Assembly (NCBI RefSeq): GCF_018130545.1
Contig: NZ_JAFCKF010000005.1
Location: forward strand, 1-64,000
Length of the DNA: 64,000 bases
Source of the DNA: Bradyrhizobium tropiciagri
GTDB taxonomy: Bacteria > Pseudomonadota > Alphaproteobacteria > Rhizobiales > Xanthobacteraceae
Reading direction: 5' to 3'
Made by a program: the position numbers and the translations under genes. Shown here in pieces: positions 26,772-35,832 of the stretch. The stretch's first letter is position 1; each line of letters begins with the position of its first letter. The notes under the pieces are model-generated. The model was not told the DNA's origin and did no database searches. It was given only the letters and a program-made list of their open reading frames with translations.

Positions 26772-27467
26772 ATGTCCAAGCCGACCAAACCAAGCATTGT
26801 CTTCGTCCACGGGCTCTGGGCCGACGGCTCGTGCTTCGGCAAGCTGATCCCGACGCTGCAGGCCGAGGGGCATCAGGTGATCGCCGCCCAATACGGCCTC
26901 GACACGCTCGCGGGCGACGTCGCGGCGGTGAAGGCGGTGCTCGGACGCGTCGACAGTCCCGCCATCCTGGTCGGCCATTCCTATGGCGGCACGCTTATCA
27001 CCGCGGCCGGCGCTGATCCGCGTGTCGCCGGTCTCGTCTACATCGCGGCGCTAGCGCCTGACGCCGACGAGACGTCCCAGAGCCTGCAAGCCAAGTTTCC
27101 GGTCACCGACGTATTCTCGCACATCGAGGTCGCCGACGGGCGGATCTGGCTGAAGCCGAGCGGCACGGCGTGCTTTGCCGGCGATCTTTCCGAGCAGGAG
27201 CAGAGTCTCATCTGGGCAACCCAGGGCGTCCCGGCGCCAGACCTGTTCGACCAGAAGGCCGAAGGCACCGCGTGGCGCGCGAAGCCGAATTGGTACGTCG
27301 TCGCCAAGCGGGACCGCACCGTGCATCCCGAGCTGCAACGTTTCGTCGCCGAGCGCATGGGCGCCACTGTGATCGAGGCCGACAGCAGTCATGTGCCGAT
27401 GCTGTCGCAGCCCGGCCTCGTGCTCGACGTCATCCGCAAGTCCGCCGCTGCCGTTCAACAGAGCTGA
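26772..27467 (+). CDS. Alpha/beta-hydrolase (231 aa)
   Basis: Motifs: FVHGLWADGSCFGKLIPTL (oxyanion region), LVGHSYGGTLI (nucleophile elbow GxSxG) and EADSSHVPMLSQP (catalytic His), as in plant-MES/EstC-like and haloperoxidase-related esterases of about 230 residues. Divergent from the LysR regulator (226-base gap), which may control it. Followed after 24 bases by a secreted protein. Confidence 0.9.
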   Translation: MSKPTKPSIVFVHGLWADGSCFGKLIPTLQAEGHQVIAAQYGLDTLAGDVAAVKAVLGRVDSPAILVGHSYGGTLITAAGADPRVAGLVYIAALAPDADETSQSLQAKFPVTDVFSHIEVADGRIWLKPSGTACFAGDLSEQEQSLIWATQGVPAPDLFDQKAEGTAWRAKPNWYVVAKRDRTVHPELQRFVAERMGATVIEADSSHVPMLSQPGLVLDVIRKSAAAVQQS

Positions 27468-27491
27468 GCCAGTCGGGCGCTTCTGGGGATT

Positions 27492-28163
27492 ATGCACATG
27501 TCGAAGCGAATTGCCGCCGCGCTGTTGGTCCTGGCCCTGGCTGGGTTAGGCAGTGCTGCCGCGCAATCTTCCGGCAATCAAACGAGGACAAGCGCCATGG
27601 ATACCGACGTCGCAACGATCAAGCAGGCACTTGCCGGCAATTGGGAGAGCATCGCGCCCGAGATCCGGCCGAGCAGGAATCCGGACGGCTCGATCAAGCC
27701 GTTCTATCTGACGCGCGCATTCACCTATCAGTCGTCCGACCGGTTCGAGCTCGTGGTCGTCAACTCTGCCGATCCCTACGGCAAGGTGCCGCTGGCGCGG
27801 ATCCGGATCGTCGGGCACATGCAGTGGCAGGGCGCGCATCCGATCGCGCCGGGCGCGCAAAAGGTCGATTTCATCGCCGACGAGGCCTATGAGGTGACGC
27901 CGCTGGCGCAGGGGTTTGCCGACGTCCTCAACAAGGTCGCCTCCGTCGGCTATGCCGCATGGGCGGTCGATGCGCCGCAGAGTATCTTCGGCAAGTCCTT
28001 CGCGCCCTTTGCGCTGAAGGAAGGCAGCAACTTCATGGAATACGACCTGGTCTATCTCAGGGGCGACCTGCTGTTCTGGGGCGCCCGCAATGTCGACGGC
28101 CGCGGCTTCGACACCGAGCAGAACCGGCCGACCAATCTGCAGATTCCGTTGGTCCGCAAGTGA
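27492..28163 (+). CDS. Secreted protein of unknown function (223 aa)
   Basis: A signal peptide (RIAAALLVLALAGLGSAAAQ) precedes a soluble domain starting DVATIKQALAGNWESIAPEIRPSRNPDGSIKPFYLTRAFTY. The pattern suggests a lipocalin-like or APCDD1-type beta-barrel domain (G-x-W at the first strand), but this is only a guess. A second Met two codons on may be the real start (GGGGA spacing fits). It probably forms an operon with the preceding hydrolase. Confidence 0.7.
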   Translation: MHMSKRIAAALLVLALAGLGSAAAQSSGNQTRTSAMDTDVATIKQALAGNWESIAPEIRPSRNPDGSIKPFYLTRAFTYQSSDRFELVVVNSADPYGKVPLARIRIVGHMQWQGAHPIAPGAQKVDFIADEAYEVTPLAQGFADVLNKVASVGYAAWAVDAPQSIFGKSFAPFALKEGSNFMEYDLVYLRGDLLFWGARNVDGRGFDTEQNRPTNLQIPLVRK

Positions 28164-28241
28164 TCTCGGCGCTTGCGTCGGTGGGCTGATCCTCGCATAG
28201 CTGGTTGCATCGTGATGCACTTCGTCTGAGGGCGGCAGCAG

Positions 28242-28958
28242 ATGCAACTGGCAAAGAACGTGATCGACCTCGGCCTTTCCTTCAACGATCTCGAGCCGAT
28301 GCTGAGGTTCTGGCAGCAGGACGCCGGGCTTCGCTTCGATCATATGCAGCCGATCCGCCGCGGGCAGAAGCAGTACCGGCACGACGCGCATGGTTCGGTC
28401 ATCAAGCTCAATCATCATGTCGAGCCGTTGCCGGATGCGGCGCCGAGCGGCTATCGCGAGCTGATCGTGGCGCGCGAGGGCATCGCGGCGCCGCAGCGCA
28501 TGGTCGATCCCGACGGTAACCGCGTTTGCCTGGTGGCACCCGGGCATGACGGCATCACGCAGATCGCCGTCTCGATGGCGGTGCGCGACCTTGCCGCGCA
28601 CCGCAGATTCTACGGCGACATCCTCGGCTTTGCCGAGCAATCATGGTCGGGCGGCCCGGCGTTTCGCCTCGGCGACAGCCTGATCCTGCTCACGGAAGAT
28701 CGTGCGGCGACCATCGATCCGGTCCGGGGCGCGCGCGGCTGGCGCTATATCACGCTGCAAGTGGCCGACATCGATGCGGTGCATAACGAGCTGTGCGCCA
28801 AAGGTGTGCGCGAAGGCCTTGCGCCGGTGACGCTCGGCGAGGTCGCGCGGATTTCCATGATCCTCGATCCCGACGGCAACTGGATCGAACTGTCGCGCCG
28901 TGCGTCGATCGTCGGCAGCCTGTCCGACCACAAGGCGCCGCGGCAGCCGGACGCTTGA
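28242..28958 (+). CDS. VOC-superfamily (glyoxalase/dioxygenase-like) protein
   Basis: 238 aa with two beta-alpha-beta-beta-beta modules. First module: VIDLGLSFNDLEPMLRFWQQDAGLRFDH; second: ISMAVRDLAAHRRFYGDILGFAEQSW...ISMILDPDGNWIEL, with metal-ligand His/Glu positions typical of VOC proteins (D-P-D-G-N-x-I-E-L). Could be glyoxalase-, epimerase- or dioxygenase-like. Same orientation as the two preceding genes, 78 bases away. Confidence 0.85.
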   Translation: MQLAKNVIDLGLSFNDLEPMLRFWQQDAGLRFDHMQPIRRGQKQYRHDAHGSVIKLNHHVEPLPDAAPSGYRELIVAREGIAAPQRMVDPDGNRVCLVAPGHDGITQIAVSMAVRDLAAHRRFYGDILGFAEQSWSGGPAFRLGDSLILLTEDRAATIDPVRGARGWRYITLQVADIDAVHNELCAKGVREGLAPVTLGEVARISMILDPDGNWIELSRRASIVGSLSDHKAPRQPDA

Positions 28959-29045
28959 GGCGTATCAGCCGAATTTCTGCCCGCCAGACGGCGCCAGATG
29001 ATGCTATGATCTGGCGGCACATCTTCCAATTTGACGATCGCGCTC

Positions 29046-30086
29046 ATGCAGTCGATTTTCGGGCCGCGGCGGGTTTATCGATCGATCTCGCGGGCGGCCG
29101 TCGGCTCGATCTGCCTCTTGCTGCTCGTCCGTATCGCGAGTGCCGAGCCTGATCATATCGGGGCGGCGCAGACGGAGACACCGCAAACGGAAACGCCTCG
29201 TTCGAATCCGAACTCCGGAGAGAGCAATGCCGAGGCCAATCGGCCGGCGCCCGACCATCCGTCCTCCTCCTCTCCGTCTCCTGCGCAAGCACCGGCGCCT
29301 GCAAAGCTCGACGGGCCGCAGCAATACTGCAAGGCGCTGGAGGAGACCGCATTGGAGAACGGCTTGCCGCCGGACTTCTTCGTCCGGTTGATCTGGCAGG
29401 AAAGCAATTTCGATCCCAAGTCGATCAGTCCGGCTGGTGCCCAGGGGATCGCCCAGTTCATGCCGGGGACCGCGCGCTGGCGCGGCCTGGCGGATCCGTT
29501 CGAGCCGTTGCCGGCCTTGCAGGAATCGGCGCGCTGGCTCCGCGAGCTGCGCGCGCAGTTCGGCAATCTCGGCCTTGCGGCGGCGGCCTATAATGGCGGG
29601 CCGCGGCGCGTTCAGGATTGGCTGGCAGGACGCGGCAATTTGCCGGGCGAAACACGCGCCTATGTCAGGATCGTCACCGGCAAGTCGGCCGAGGAATGGG
29701 CCCAGGGGGCGGTCGAGGATCGGGTCCACACCGACGCTGCGATGGCCTGCAACGACATCGTGCGCGGCATGCTGATCAGGGCGCTTCCGGCGGCCCCAAA
29801 GGACTCCGTGACGATTGCGCAGCAGGCTGCATGGGGACCCTGGGGACTGCAATTGGCCGGCGGCCCTTCGCAATCCAGGGTGCTCGCCGATTATCAGCAG
29901 CTTCAGAAACGATTTGCATCGGTGCTCGGCGATCGCGCGCCGCTCGTTCTGAGATCGCACATGGCCGGCCCTGGCTCGGCAACCTGGTATCTGCTCCGGG
30001 TCGCCGAGACGACGCGTGAACGGGCCAACCAGCTCTGCGCACGACTTGAAGCGATCGGCGGGCGCTGCCTGGTGTATCGAAACTAG
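29046..30086 (+). CDS. Lytic transglycosylase (SLT domain), periplasmic
   Basis: A 346-residue murein lytic transglycosylase. Signal peptide (SRAAVGSICLLLLVRIASA), a Pro/Ala-rich linker, then the SLT catalytic domain: GLPPDFFVRLIWQESNFDPKSISPAGAQGIAQFMPGTARWRGLADPF, with catalytic Glu in WQES, and LAAAAYNGGPRRVQDWLAG. It cleaves peptidoglycan glycan strands, and the C-terminus has an SPOR-like end (VLRSHMAGPGSATWYLLRV...RANQLCARLEAIGGRCLV). It faces the Tad genes convergently; such enzymes often make room for envelope machines. A TTG at 29031 is an alternative start. Confidence 0.9.
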   Translation: MQSIFGPRRVYRSISRAAVGSICLLLLVRIASAEPDHIGAAQTETPQTETPRSNPNSGESNAEANRPAPDHPSSSSPSPAQAPAPAKLDGPQQYCKALEETALENGLPPDFFVRLIWQESNFDPKSISPAGAQGIAQFMPGTARWRGLADPFEPLPALQESARWLRELRAQFGNLGLAAAAYNGGPRRVQDWLAGRGNLPGETRAYVRIVTGKSAEEWAQGAVEDRVHTDAAMACNDIVRGMLIRALPAAPKDSVTIAQQAAWGPWGLQLAGGPSQSRVLADYQQLQKRFASVLGDRAPLVLRSHMAGPGSATWYLLRVAETTRERANQLCARLEAIGGRCLVYRN

Positions 30087-30134
30087 GTGGCGCGCCCGCA
30101 ATTCGGCCGTCGCTTCAGCCTCGGCGAGCAGCCT

Positions 30135-30788
30135 CTAGCAGGTCTTCTGTTGCAGATGCTGGATGCAGGTACATGTCGTCGAGGCCGTCAGCTTGACGTC
30201 ATAGTACGGAAAGTTCGCGTTGGCGGGGCTGTTGGTCGAGCAGCGCGGGAACAGGTAATAGCTGTCCGCGAGGGTCAAGGTCCCGCTGATGGTGAAACCG
30301 AGGTGGGGTGTGTAGCCGTACGACACTTCGCCGAGGACAAAGGAGACATTGTAGTTCTGCGTCCCGGTGAGCGAAGTAGGCAGCGTGATCTTCTGCCCGA
30401 CCGGCCGTCCCGTCCCGTAGCTCGATCCATTGTACGACTCGCTCCACTGCACCGTCGCGTTGCCGTTGTTGTCGGTGGAGACGCCGGAAACGGTAATCGT
30501 GGTGACCGAGCTGCCGTTGGCGGTCGTTGGATACGGTGCGAGAATTGCCGTCGAAGCGCCGAGGATGTTCTGCAGCTGGGTCGCGCTGACCTGGGTGTTC
30601 TGCGAGACCATGTCGGCGACCGAATGAGCGGCCGCGGTGACCTTGACGTTGATGGCCATGCCGTTGGCGAGCTCGATGCCGCCGACATAGAGCAGCAGCA
30701 TGAACGGCAATATCATTGCGAACTCGATCGCCGCCAGGGCGTCGCGATCTCTCCAGAACGTCCGCATTCGAAATGACAGGCTGGTCAC
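30135..30788 (-). CDS. TadE/TadF-like pseudopilin-family protein
   Basis: 217 aa. The single N-terminal helix begins RDALAAIEFAMILPFMLLLYVGGIELANG, the TadE-like motif with the conserved Glu-Phe pair after a processing-type A-A-I-E-F. The rest is a soluble extracellular domain with three C-terminal cysteines (TCTCIQHLQQKTC). Start GTG 30786-30788 follows AGGAG. Third gene of a Tad (tight adherence) minor-pilin operon. Confidence 0.85.
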   Translation of the reverse strand: MTSLSFRMRTFWRDRDALAAIEFAMILPFMLLLYVGGIELANGMAINVKVTAAAHSVADMVSQNTQVSATQLQNILGASTAILAPYPTTANGSSVTTITVSGVSTDNNGNATVQWSESYNGSSYGTGRPVGQKITLPTSLTGTQNYNVSFVLGEVSYGYTPHLGFTISGTLTLADSYYLFPRCSTNSPANANFPYYDVKLTASTTCTCIQHLQQKTC

Positions 30789-30799
30789 GGTATCATCTC

Positions 30800-31354
30800 C
30801 TACGAGGACGGCTCGTTCTGGAAAGCGGCTGTAGCTAGAATCAATCGTGTATTGTTCGGCTGGTTCGAAAGATTGAATCCGAGAGGTCCGAGGAAGACCG
30901 GCCACAAATACATCACCCGGACCACGACGATGTCTCCCGCGTTGCCCGGATTGAACTGCATGTTGTTGACGTTGCCCTGGCTGTCATACGTCGGAACGAG
31001 AGCGGAGGTATCGGCGCTCGACCAGCTGCTGGCGACCCGTACGTCGACGAATATCTGGCTGCAGGTGAACAGAACGGTGACCTGATTGCAGACGGTCTGG
31101 TGAAATGCGGCCTGTGTCGCCTGTGCCGATTGCGTCTGTCCGGTCAGGATTTGCCGGCTCGATTGCTGCACCACCGATTCGAGCATTTCCTGCGCAAAGA
31201 ACACGAGAAACGTCTGCAGAATCGCGATGAGGAGGGCGATGAACGGCGCCGCCACCAATGCGAACTCGACCGCCGTGGCGCCGCGGCTATCCCTGATGAA
31301 GGCGGCGGAGCGATTTTGCTTGCTTTGTGCTGACGGAAATTTCACCTGGGCCAC
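30800..31354 (-). CDS. TadE-family minor pilin-like protein
   Basis: 184 aa. After a short basic leader comes DSRGATAVEFALVAAPFIALLIAILQTFLVFFAQEMLE, the TadE-like helix with G-A-T-A-V-E-F. The soluble part has two cysteines (VCNQVTVLFTC). It is 9 bases downstream of the TadG gene and 11 bases upstream of the next TadE-like gene, so all three are cotranscribed. Role: assembly of Flp/Tad pili for surface attachment; other tad genes are not in the window. Confidence 0.88.
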   Translation of the reverse strand: MAQVKFPSAQSKQNRSAAFIRDSRGATAVEFALVAAPFIALLIAILQTFLVFFAQEMLESVVQQSSRQILTGQTQSAQATQAAFHQTVCNQVTVLFTCSQIFVDVRVASSWSSADTSALVPTYDSQGNVNNMQFNPGNAGDIVVVRVMYLWPVFLGPLGFNLSNQPNNTRLILATAAFQNEPSS

Positions 31355-31363
31355 GGCGCTACC

Positions 31364-32776
31364 TCACTGCGTAAGGCTGGCTGTGCTTGAGGCGACCTTG
31401 ATGAACAAGTCCGTCAACGCCGTGGAGATGTCGCCGCCGGTTTGAACGTCGGAGAAGAGACCTGGCGAAGCGCATGTTTGCAGGTTCTGCGCGATCTGGC
31501 CGGTTGAGGAGGATGGGTTGTTGAACTGGGCGATGTGACCCATGTACCAACTGTCGGTGGGGAGTTGCAAATACTCGGTGTAGAGGATCGCGATCCGGAT
31601 GCCCCGGTTCTTGATCGTCGTGCACATCGCGGTGTTGAGCGGCTGCTGGCATCGAAAGCTGGAGCCCACCGCCTGCAGCGTCGCGTTGGCGTTGCAGGAC
31701 GAGCTGAGCGCGACGATCTTGTCGTCGACGCCGTCAGTCACGAGGAACACGACTTCCTGCGGCGTATCTCCCGACTGGTTGCTGCCAAGGCCGGGGTTGG
31801 GCATCAGGCTGTTGACGCTGGTCAGCGCGTTCTCGATGTCCGTGCCATAGTCGGTGTTGCAGCTTCCCGAGATCACGCAGTTCTGGTGGTCGACTGTCAT
31901 CAACTGGATGTTCGAGATGGCCTGTCCCGCGGTGGTCGGGCTGGTCGGCGACTGCAGCGTATTGAAATTGTAGTCGAAGGTGTAGAGGCCCGCCTTGTAG
32001 GTGGTGTTGTTCAAGGCCGACATGCATTGCATGACGCCGCCCGACACGCTGGTCTGCGGGCAGTTCGACCATGACACGAGCAGCTGATTGACGGCGTTCA
32101 CCACGAGATCGATGCGCAGGGTGACGCTCTTGTTGCGCGCGATGGTCAGGTTGTCGACGCTCGAGGAGTTGGCGCCGCTGTCGAGATTTGGATGCGTCTC
32201 ATGACAGGCGAAGCCGCAGCTCTTCGAGGCCGACGGCTGACTGGATGTGTAGGATATGAGATTGTTGATATCAGTCTGGGTCGCGCCGATCGCCATCGAG
32301 GGCGAGTCGTCGAGCACCAGATAGAAGTTCATGTTTGGCGCGCTTGCCGCCTTCGCGGTCGAACTGCCGTTGATCGGCCAGGCCGCGCTGCGCAGCAGGG
32401 TGCCGAAATTGTTGATCGATGCCGCGCTATACGAGACCGTCACGGTGCGTTGCAGCCCGGAGTCGACGATGTTGATCGTCGGTGACGGGGCCGAGGTCAA
32501 GCCCGCCATGCTGTTGGCGGTGGACGCGAAGACGGCCGCGGCCGCGGCCTTTGCCGTCGAATCCGTTTGCAGCAGCATCGCGGGCCTGACCGCTGCGATG
32601 GCGGCTGCGTCCGCTGCGGCATCGAGCTGGTTCTTCTTGCGCAGGGCCTGCGTGTAATCCGTGGTCATGCCCAGCAGGTAGATCAACGGCACGGTCGCCA
32701 GCGCGAAGATGATGGCAACGTTGCCCCGGCGGTCTGTGGCGAAGCGATACAACCCGGAGCGCATCATGACCTTCAT
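31364..32776 (-). CDS. TadG-like pilus-assembly protein with von Willebrand A domain
   Basis: 470 aa. The N-terminus (FATDRRGNVAIIFALATVPLIYLLGMTTDYTQAL, then KKNQLDAAADAAAIAAVR) is the Tad/Flp prepilin-like helix of TadG proteins. The body has a vWA domain with a MIDAS segment FYLVLDDSPSM (D-x-S-x-S) and VVFLVTDGVDDK. It is extracytoplasmic and probably anchored to the inner membrane. First gene of the minus-strand operon; the 590-base gap upstream should hold its promoter. Confidence 0.9.
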   Translation of the reverse strand: MKVMMRSGLYRFATDRRGNVAIIFALATVPLIYLLGMTTDYTQALRKKNQLDAAADAAAIAAVRPAMLLQTDSTAKAAAAAVFASTANSMAGLTSAPSPTINIVDSGLQRTVTVSYSAASINNFGTLLRSAAWPINGSSTAKAASAPNMNFYLVLDDSPSMAIGATQTDINNLISYTSSQPSASKSCGFACHETHPNLDSGANSSSVDNLTIARNKSVTLRIDLVVNAVNQLLVSWSNCPQTSVSGGVMQCMSALNNTTYKAGLYTFDYNFNTLQSPTSPTTAGQAISNIQLMTVDHQNCVISGSCNTDYGTDIENALTSVNSLMPNPGLGSNQSGDTPQEVVFLVTDGVDDKIVALSSSCNANATLQAVGSSFRCQQPLNTAMCTTIKNRGIRIAILYTEYLQLPTDSWYMGHIAQFNNPSSSTGQIAQNLQTCASPGLFSDVQTGGDISTALTDLFIKVASSTASLTQ

Positions 32777-33362
32777 CTTCCACTATCGGTTTCAATAAAG
32801 CGATTTGCGACAAATGTGGGCGGCCGGAGGTATCCGGTGCTGTCAGAAGTCTTGAGGATGAAGCCATTAAGCAATGCTTACGCAGCTGTGTGAATCTCTA
32901 TGGGGTCATAAAAATCTTTGCGTCGATGCGCGCGAGTGCAAAGTTTTTCAGCATCAGCTTACACGAGGCTTACGGTGAGCTGACGCGAAGCTTACTACGC
33001 TGCTGTTTGCGGATATTCGAACCCGACGCGGTTCGTGCGTATTACTACTGGTTTCACTGGCGGCCGGTGCAAGGGTCACCAGCAGGCGTTGCCGGTTCGA
33101 CGGCAAACAAAGTGCGCGTTGATCGCTTCCTCGATTGATTGACCGTATCGGCGAACACAATCCGAGAATGCGAAGTTGTGTCGCATTCTCAACTGTCGTC
33201 GCCCGGCTCGACCGGGCGATCGAGTACGCCGCAGCCTCTCGGCTCAAGCACTAGCGTCTCTGGAATACTGGATCACCCGCCGGAGCCTGTCATCGGGCTC
33301 GCCGAAGGCGAGACCCGGTGGCGGGTGATGACACCGCGAGCGTGGCTGAATTGGAATTTGCG
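32777..33362. other. Intergenic region upstream of the Tad operon
   Basis: 586 bases without a convincing gene. The left third (about 32860-32960) is A/T-richer than surroundings and probably carries the Tad promoter. The right part holds a palindromic repeat (33273-33328). Frames present lack ribosome sites. Confidence 0.6.
33273..33328. repeat. Palindromic intergenic repeat (TCACCCGCC...GGCGGGTGA type)
   Basis: Outer arms TCACCCGCC (33273-33281) and GGCGGGTGA (33320-33328), with an inner stem GGGCTCGCC (33295-33303) and GGCGAGACCC (33307-33316, one bulge) around GAA. This nested double hairpin resembles dispersed intergenic repeats of Bradyrhizobium (from memory). It lies 34 bases after the acyl-CoA dehydrogenase stop and could act as its terminator. 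Confidence 0.7.
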
Positions 33363-35138
33363 CTAGGCCAGCACCGCATCCGCCCCAGTCACCGCCTCGG
33401 CGCTCTCCGTCACCGTCTTCTCCAGCGACGGCGCCTGCACAGCGATGTTCTCGGCGAAGAAGCGCGCGAGTGCGACGTAGCGCTGCGGCTCGGCTTCGCC
33501 ATTGGCCTTGGCGGCGAGCGCCTCGCCGGCGAGCATGCAGCCGCCGAGCGTCGCGCCGAACAGCCGCAAATAGGGCGTCGCGCCGGCGAGCGCCTCGTTC
33601 GGCGCCGAGGCGAGCCGTTCGAGCAGCCATTTGCTGCTGCGCTCCAGCGCGGCGTGGGCGTCGCGCAGCTTGGTGCCCGTGGTGCCGAACGCCGGATCGT
33701 TGGAGGTCTCGACCTGCTTGATGGTGGCGGCGAGTTCGTCGAGCAGCGCCCACACCGAGGCGCCGCCATTGGCGCCGAGCTTGCGGGTGACGAGGTCGAT
33801 CGACTGGATGCCGTTGGTGCCCTCATAGATCGAGGTGATGCGGGCATCGCGATAGTGCTGCGCAGCGCCGGTCTCCTCGATGAAGCCCATGCCGCCATGG
33901 ACCTGGACGCCGAGATAGGCGACCTCGTTGCCGATGTCGGTGGAGAACGCTTTCGCAATCGGGGTCAGCAGCGCGCCGCGCGCGGCGGCCTCAGTGCGCA
34001 CCTTGGCATCCTTCGCGCGCACCGAGACGTCGAGCGCGACCGAGGTGGCGTAGCAGATCGTGCGCGCCGCCGCCGTCATGCTGCGCATCTGCATCAGCAT
34101 GCGCTTGACGTCGGGATGCACGATGATCGGATCCATGCCGTCGCCCTTGTGGCCGAGTGCCTTGCCCTGGCGGCGTTCCTGCGCATAGGCTAGCGCCTGC
34201 TGATAGGCGCGGTCGGCAATGCCGACGCCTTCGAGGCCGACGCCGAGGCGCGCCTGGTTCATCATCGTGAACATGCAGCGCATGCCGGCGTTTTCCTCGC
34301 CGATCAGAAAGCCGATCGCGCCGCCCTTGTCGCCCATCGTCATGGTGCAGGTGGGCGAGGCGTGCATGCCGAGCTTATGCTCGACACCGGAGGCGTGGAT
34401 GTCGTTGCGCGCGCCGAGCGAGCCGTCGGCATTGACCAGGAACTTCGGCACCAGGAACAGCGAAATCCCCTTGGTGCCGGCAGGTGCATCGGGCAATCGT
34501 GCGAGCACGAAATGCACGATGTTGTCGGTCATGTCGTGCTCGCCATAGGTGATGAAGATCTTGGTGCCCTTGATGCGATAGGTGCCGTCATCAGCGCGCT
34601 CGGCGCGGGTGCGCAGCGCGCCGACGTCGGAGCCGGCATTGGGCTCGGTCAGCTGCATCGTGCCGGTCCATTCACCGGTGACGAGCTTCTCGAGATAGAT
34701 CTTTTTCAGCTCGTCATTGCCATGGGCATCGAGCGCCTCGATCGCGGACAGCGTCAGCAGCGGGCAGAGGCCGAAGGCGACGTTCGACGCGCTCCAGATT
34801 TCGGTGCAGGCGGCGTTGACCGCGAGCGGCAGGCCCTGGCCGCCGAACGCTTCCGGACCCGACACCGCGTTCCATCCCGCAGCGGTCCAGCGCTGATAGG
34901 CGTCGGGCCAGCCGGGCGCGGTGGTCACCTTGCCGTTGTCGAGCTTGATGCCGTGCTCGTCGCCGACCTTGTTCAGCGGCGCCAGCACATCGGAAGCGAA
35001 CTTGCCGGCTTCTTCCAGCACCGCAGCGGTAATATCGCCGTCGAAATCGCCGTAGTGGCCGGCTGCCACGGCGGCCGCGAGCCCCGCACCGTGATTGAGG
35101 GACAAGAGGATATCGTTGATCGGCGCACGGTAGGTCAT
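33363..35138 (-). CDS. Acyl-CoA dehydrogenase (591 aa, DmdC/FadE-like)
   Basis: An FAD enzyme oxidising acyl-CoA to enoyl-CoA. The long form has extra N-terminal (TYRAPINDILLSLNH) and C-terminal domains. Core motifs: TGEWTGTMQLTEPNAGSDVGALRTRAE, KIFITYGEHDMTDNIVHFVLAR, and YEGTNGIQSIDLVTRKL, containing the catalytic Glu. Length and start fit the family; ATG at 35136-35138 follows GGGAG. The DmdC subgroup acts on 3-methylmercaptopropionyl-CoA, but many homologues of this length have other acyl substrates, so no symbol is given. Confidence 0.92.
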   Translation of the reverse strand: MTYRAPINDILLSLNHGAGLAAAVAAGHYGDFDGDITAAVLEEAGKFASDVLAPLNKVGDEHGIKLDNGKVTTAPGWPDAYQRWTAAGWNAVSGPEAFGGQGLPLAVNAACTEIWSASNVAFGLCPLLTLSAIEALDAHGNDELKKIYLEKLVTGEWTGTMQLTEPNAGSDVGALRTRAERADDGTYRIKGTKIFITYGEHDMTDNIVHFVLARLPDAPAGTKGISLFLVPKFLVNADGSLGARNDIHASGVEHKLGMHASPTCTMTMGDKGGAIGFLIGEENAGMRCMFTMMNQARLGVGLEGVGIADRAYQQALAYAQERRQGKALGHKGDGMDPIIVHPDVKRMLMQMRSMTAAARTICYATSVALDVSVRAKDAKVRTEAAARGALLTPIAKAFSTDIGNEVAYLGVQVHGGMGFIEETGAAQHYRDARITSIYEGTNGIQSIDLVTRKLGANGGASVWALLDELAATIKQVETSNDPAFGTTGTKLRDAHAALERSSKWLLERLASAPNEALAGATPYLRLFGATLGGCMLAGEALAAKANGEAEPQRYVALARFFAENIAVQAPSLEKTVTESAEAVTGADAVLA

Positions 35139-35358
35139 GGCGTTACTCCCGACGAGGCGTTTGGAAATTGTCTTCCCATGAAACCGGCGGCCTCTCAACA
35201 GTCCGAGAGGACCATCGTGCGGTCCGTTCGGCCACCGCGGCGTCTCTCTATAATAAGGGGAACGGCATCACTTAGCGGCTTTCGTGCCTTTTCGACCGTC
35301 TCGCTGTTGAAATGGCGGGACTCACCCTATAGACCGACGTGGCCGTTGATCGGCGCGT

Positions 35359-35433
35359 TGGGGCGTAGCCAAGCGGTAAGGCAGCGGATTTTGATTCCGC
35401 CATTCGGAGGTTCGATCCCTCCCGCCCCAGCCA
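35359..35433 (+). tRNA. tRNA-Gln (anticodon TTG)
   Basis: Acceptor arm TGGGGCG (35359-35365) pairs with CGCCCCA (35423-35429), followed by discriminator G and encoded CCA (35431-35433). The anticodon stem GCGGA/TTCCGC encloses the loop with TTG, the T arm GGAGG-TTCGATC-CCTCC is intact, and the D arm GCC-AAGCGGTAA-GGC is normal. The only tRNA I see, and a likely integration site for the DNA to its right. Confidence 0.96.
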
Positions 35434-35526
35434 TCTTAACGCTTTGATTATTCAAGCGGATTTTGATGATTCTCGTTCTGTGTTCTGAACGCCGTCCGCC
35501 GTCGCATTCTGAACGTCTGTTGCCAG

Positions 35527-35832
35527 TTGGTTCGCGAGCAGGTGCGCATGCCGCTTCCGGGTCGAAGCGCGCTGATCAGCACTCCCGTCGATCGCGGATC
35601 CGAATACGCTCGCTTCGAGAACGCGCCACTCGATGCCCGCTTTGCAACCAGTGTGGCCGCGTTCGGCGAGATTCTACGTGGCGGGAAGCACACCGGCCAG
35701 TTCGGGTATGACGACGTGCTGCGTATAGCCTCGGCAGCACGCGGCGACGATCCTTACGGCTGTCGCTCCGAGTTCCTTCAGTTGGTGCGTGCGGCCGAAA
35801 CGGCGAGCGCAATGCAGCCGCGGCGCCCTTGA
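35527..35832 (+). pseudogene. Remnant of a YfbK-type von Willebrand A protein (C-terminal part)
   Basis: The frame encodes LPGRSALISTPVDRG...ARFATSVAAFGEILRGGKHTGQFGYDDVLRIASAARGDDPYGCRSEFLQLVRAAE, which I recognise as the C-terminal domain (DUF3520) of YfbK-like vWA proteins (there, AVAAFGQLLRGG...YGDDPFGYRAEFVRLV). The vWA domain and N-terminus are missing and there is no ribosome site, so this is a decayed fragment. It lies about 95 bases downstream of the tRNA, suggesting past insertion and deletion there. Confidence 0.75.

Noticed and set aside
35527-35832. Intact small gene after the tRNA
   Set aside because: The protein aligns only with the C-terminal domain of a much longer YfbK-type protein and has no ribosome site, so it is listed as a remnant.
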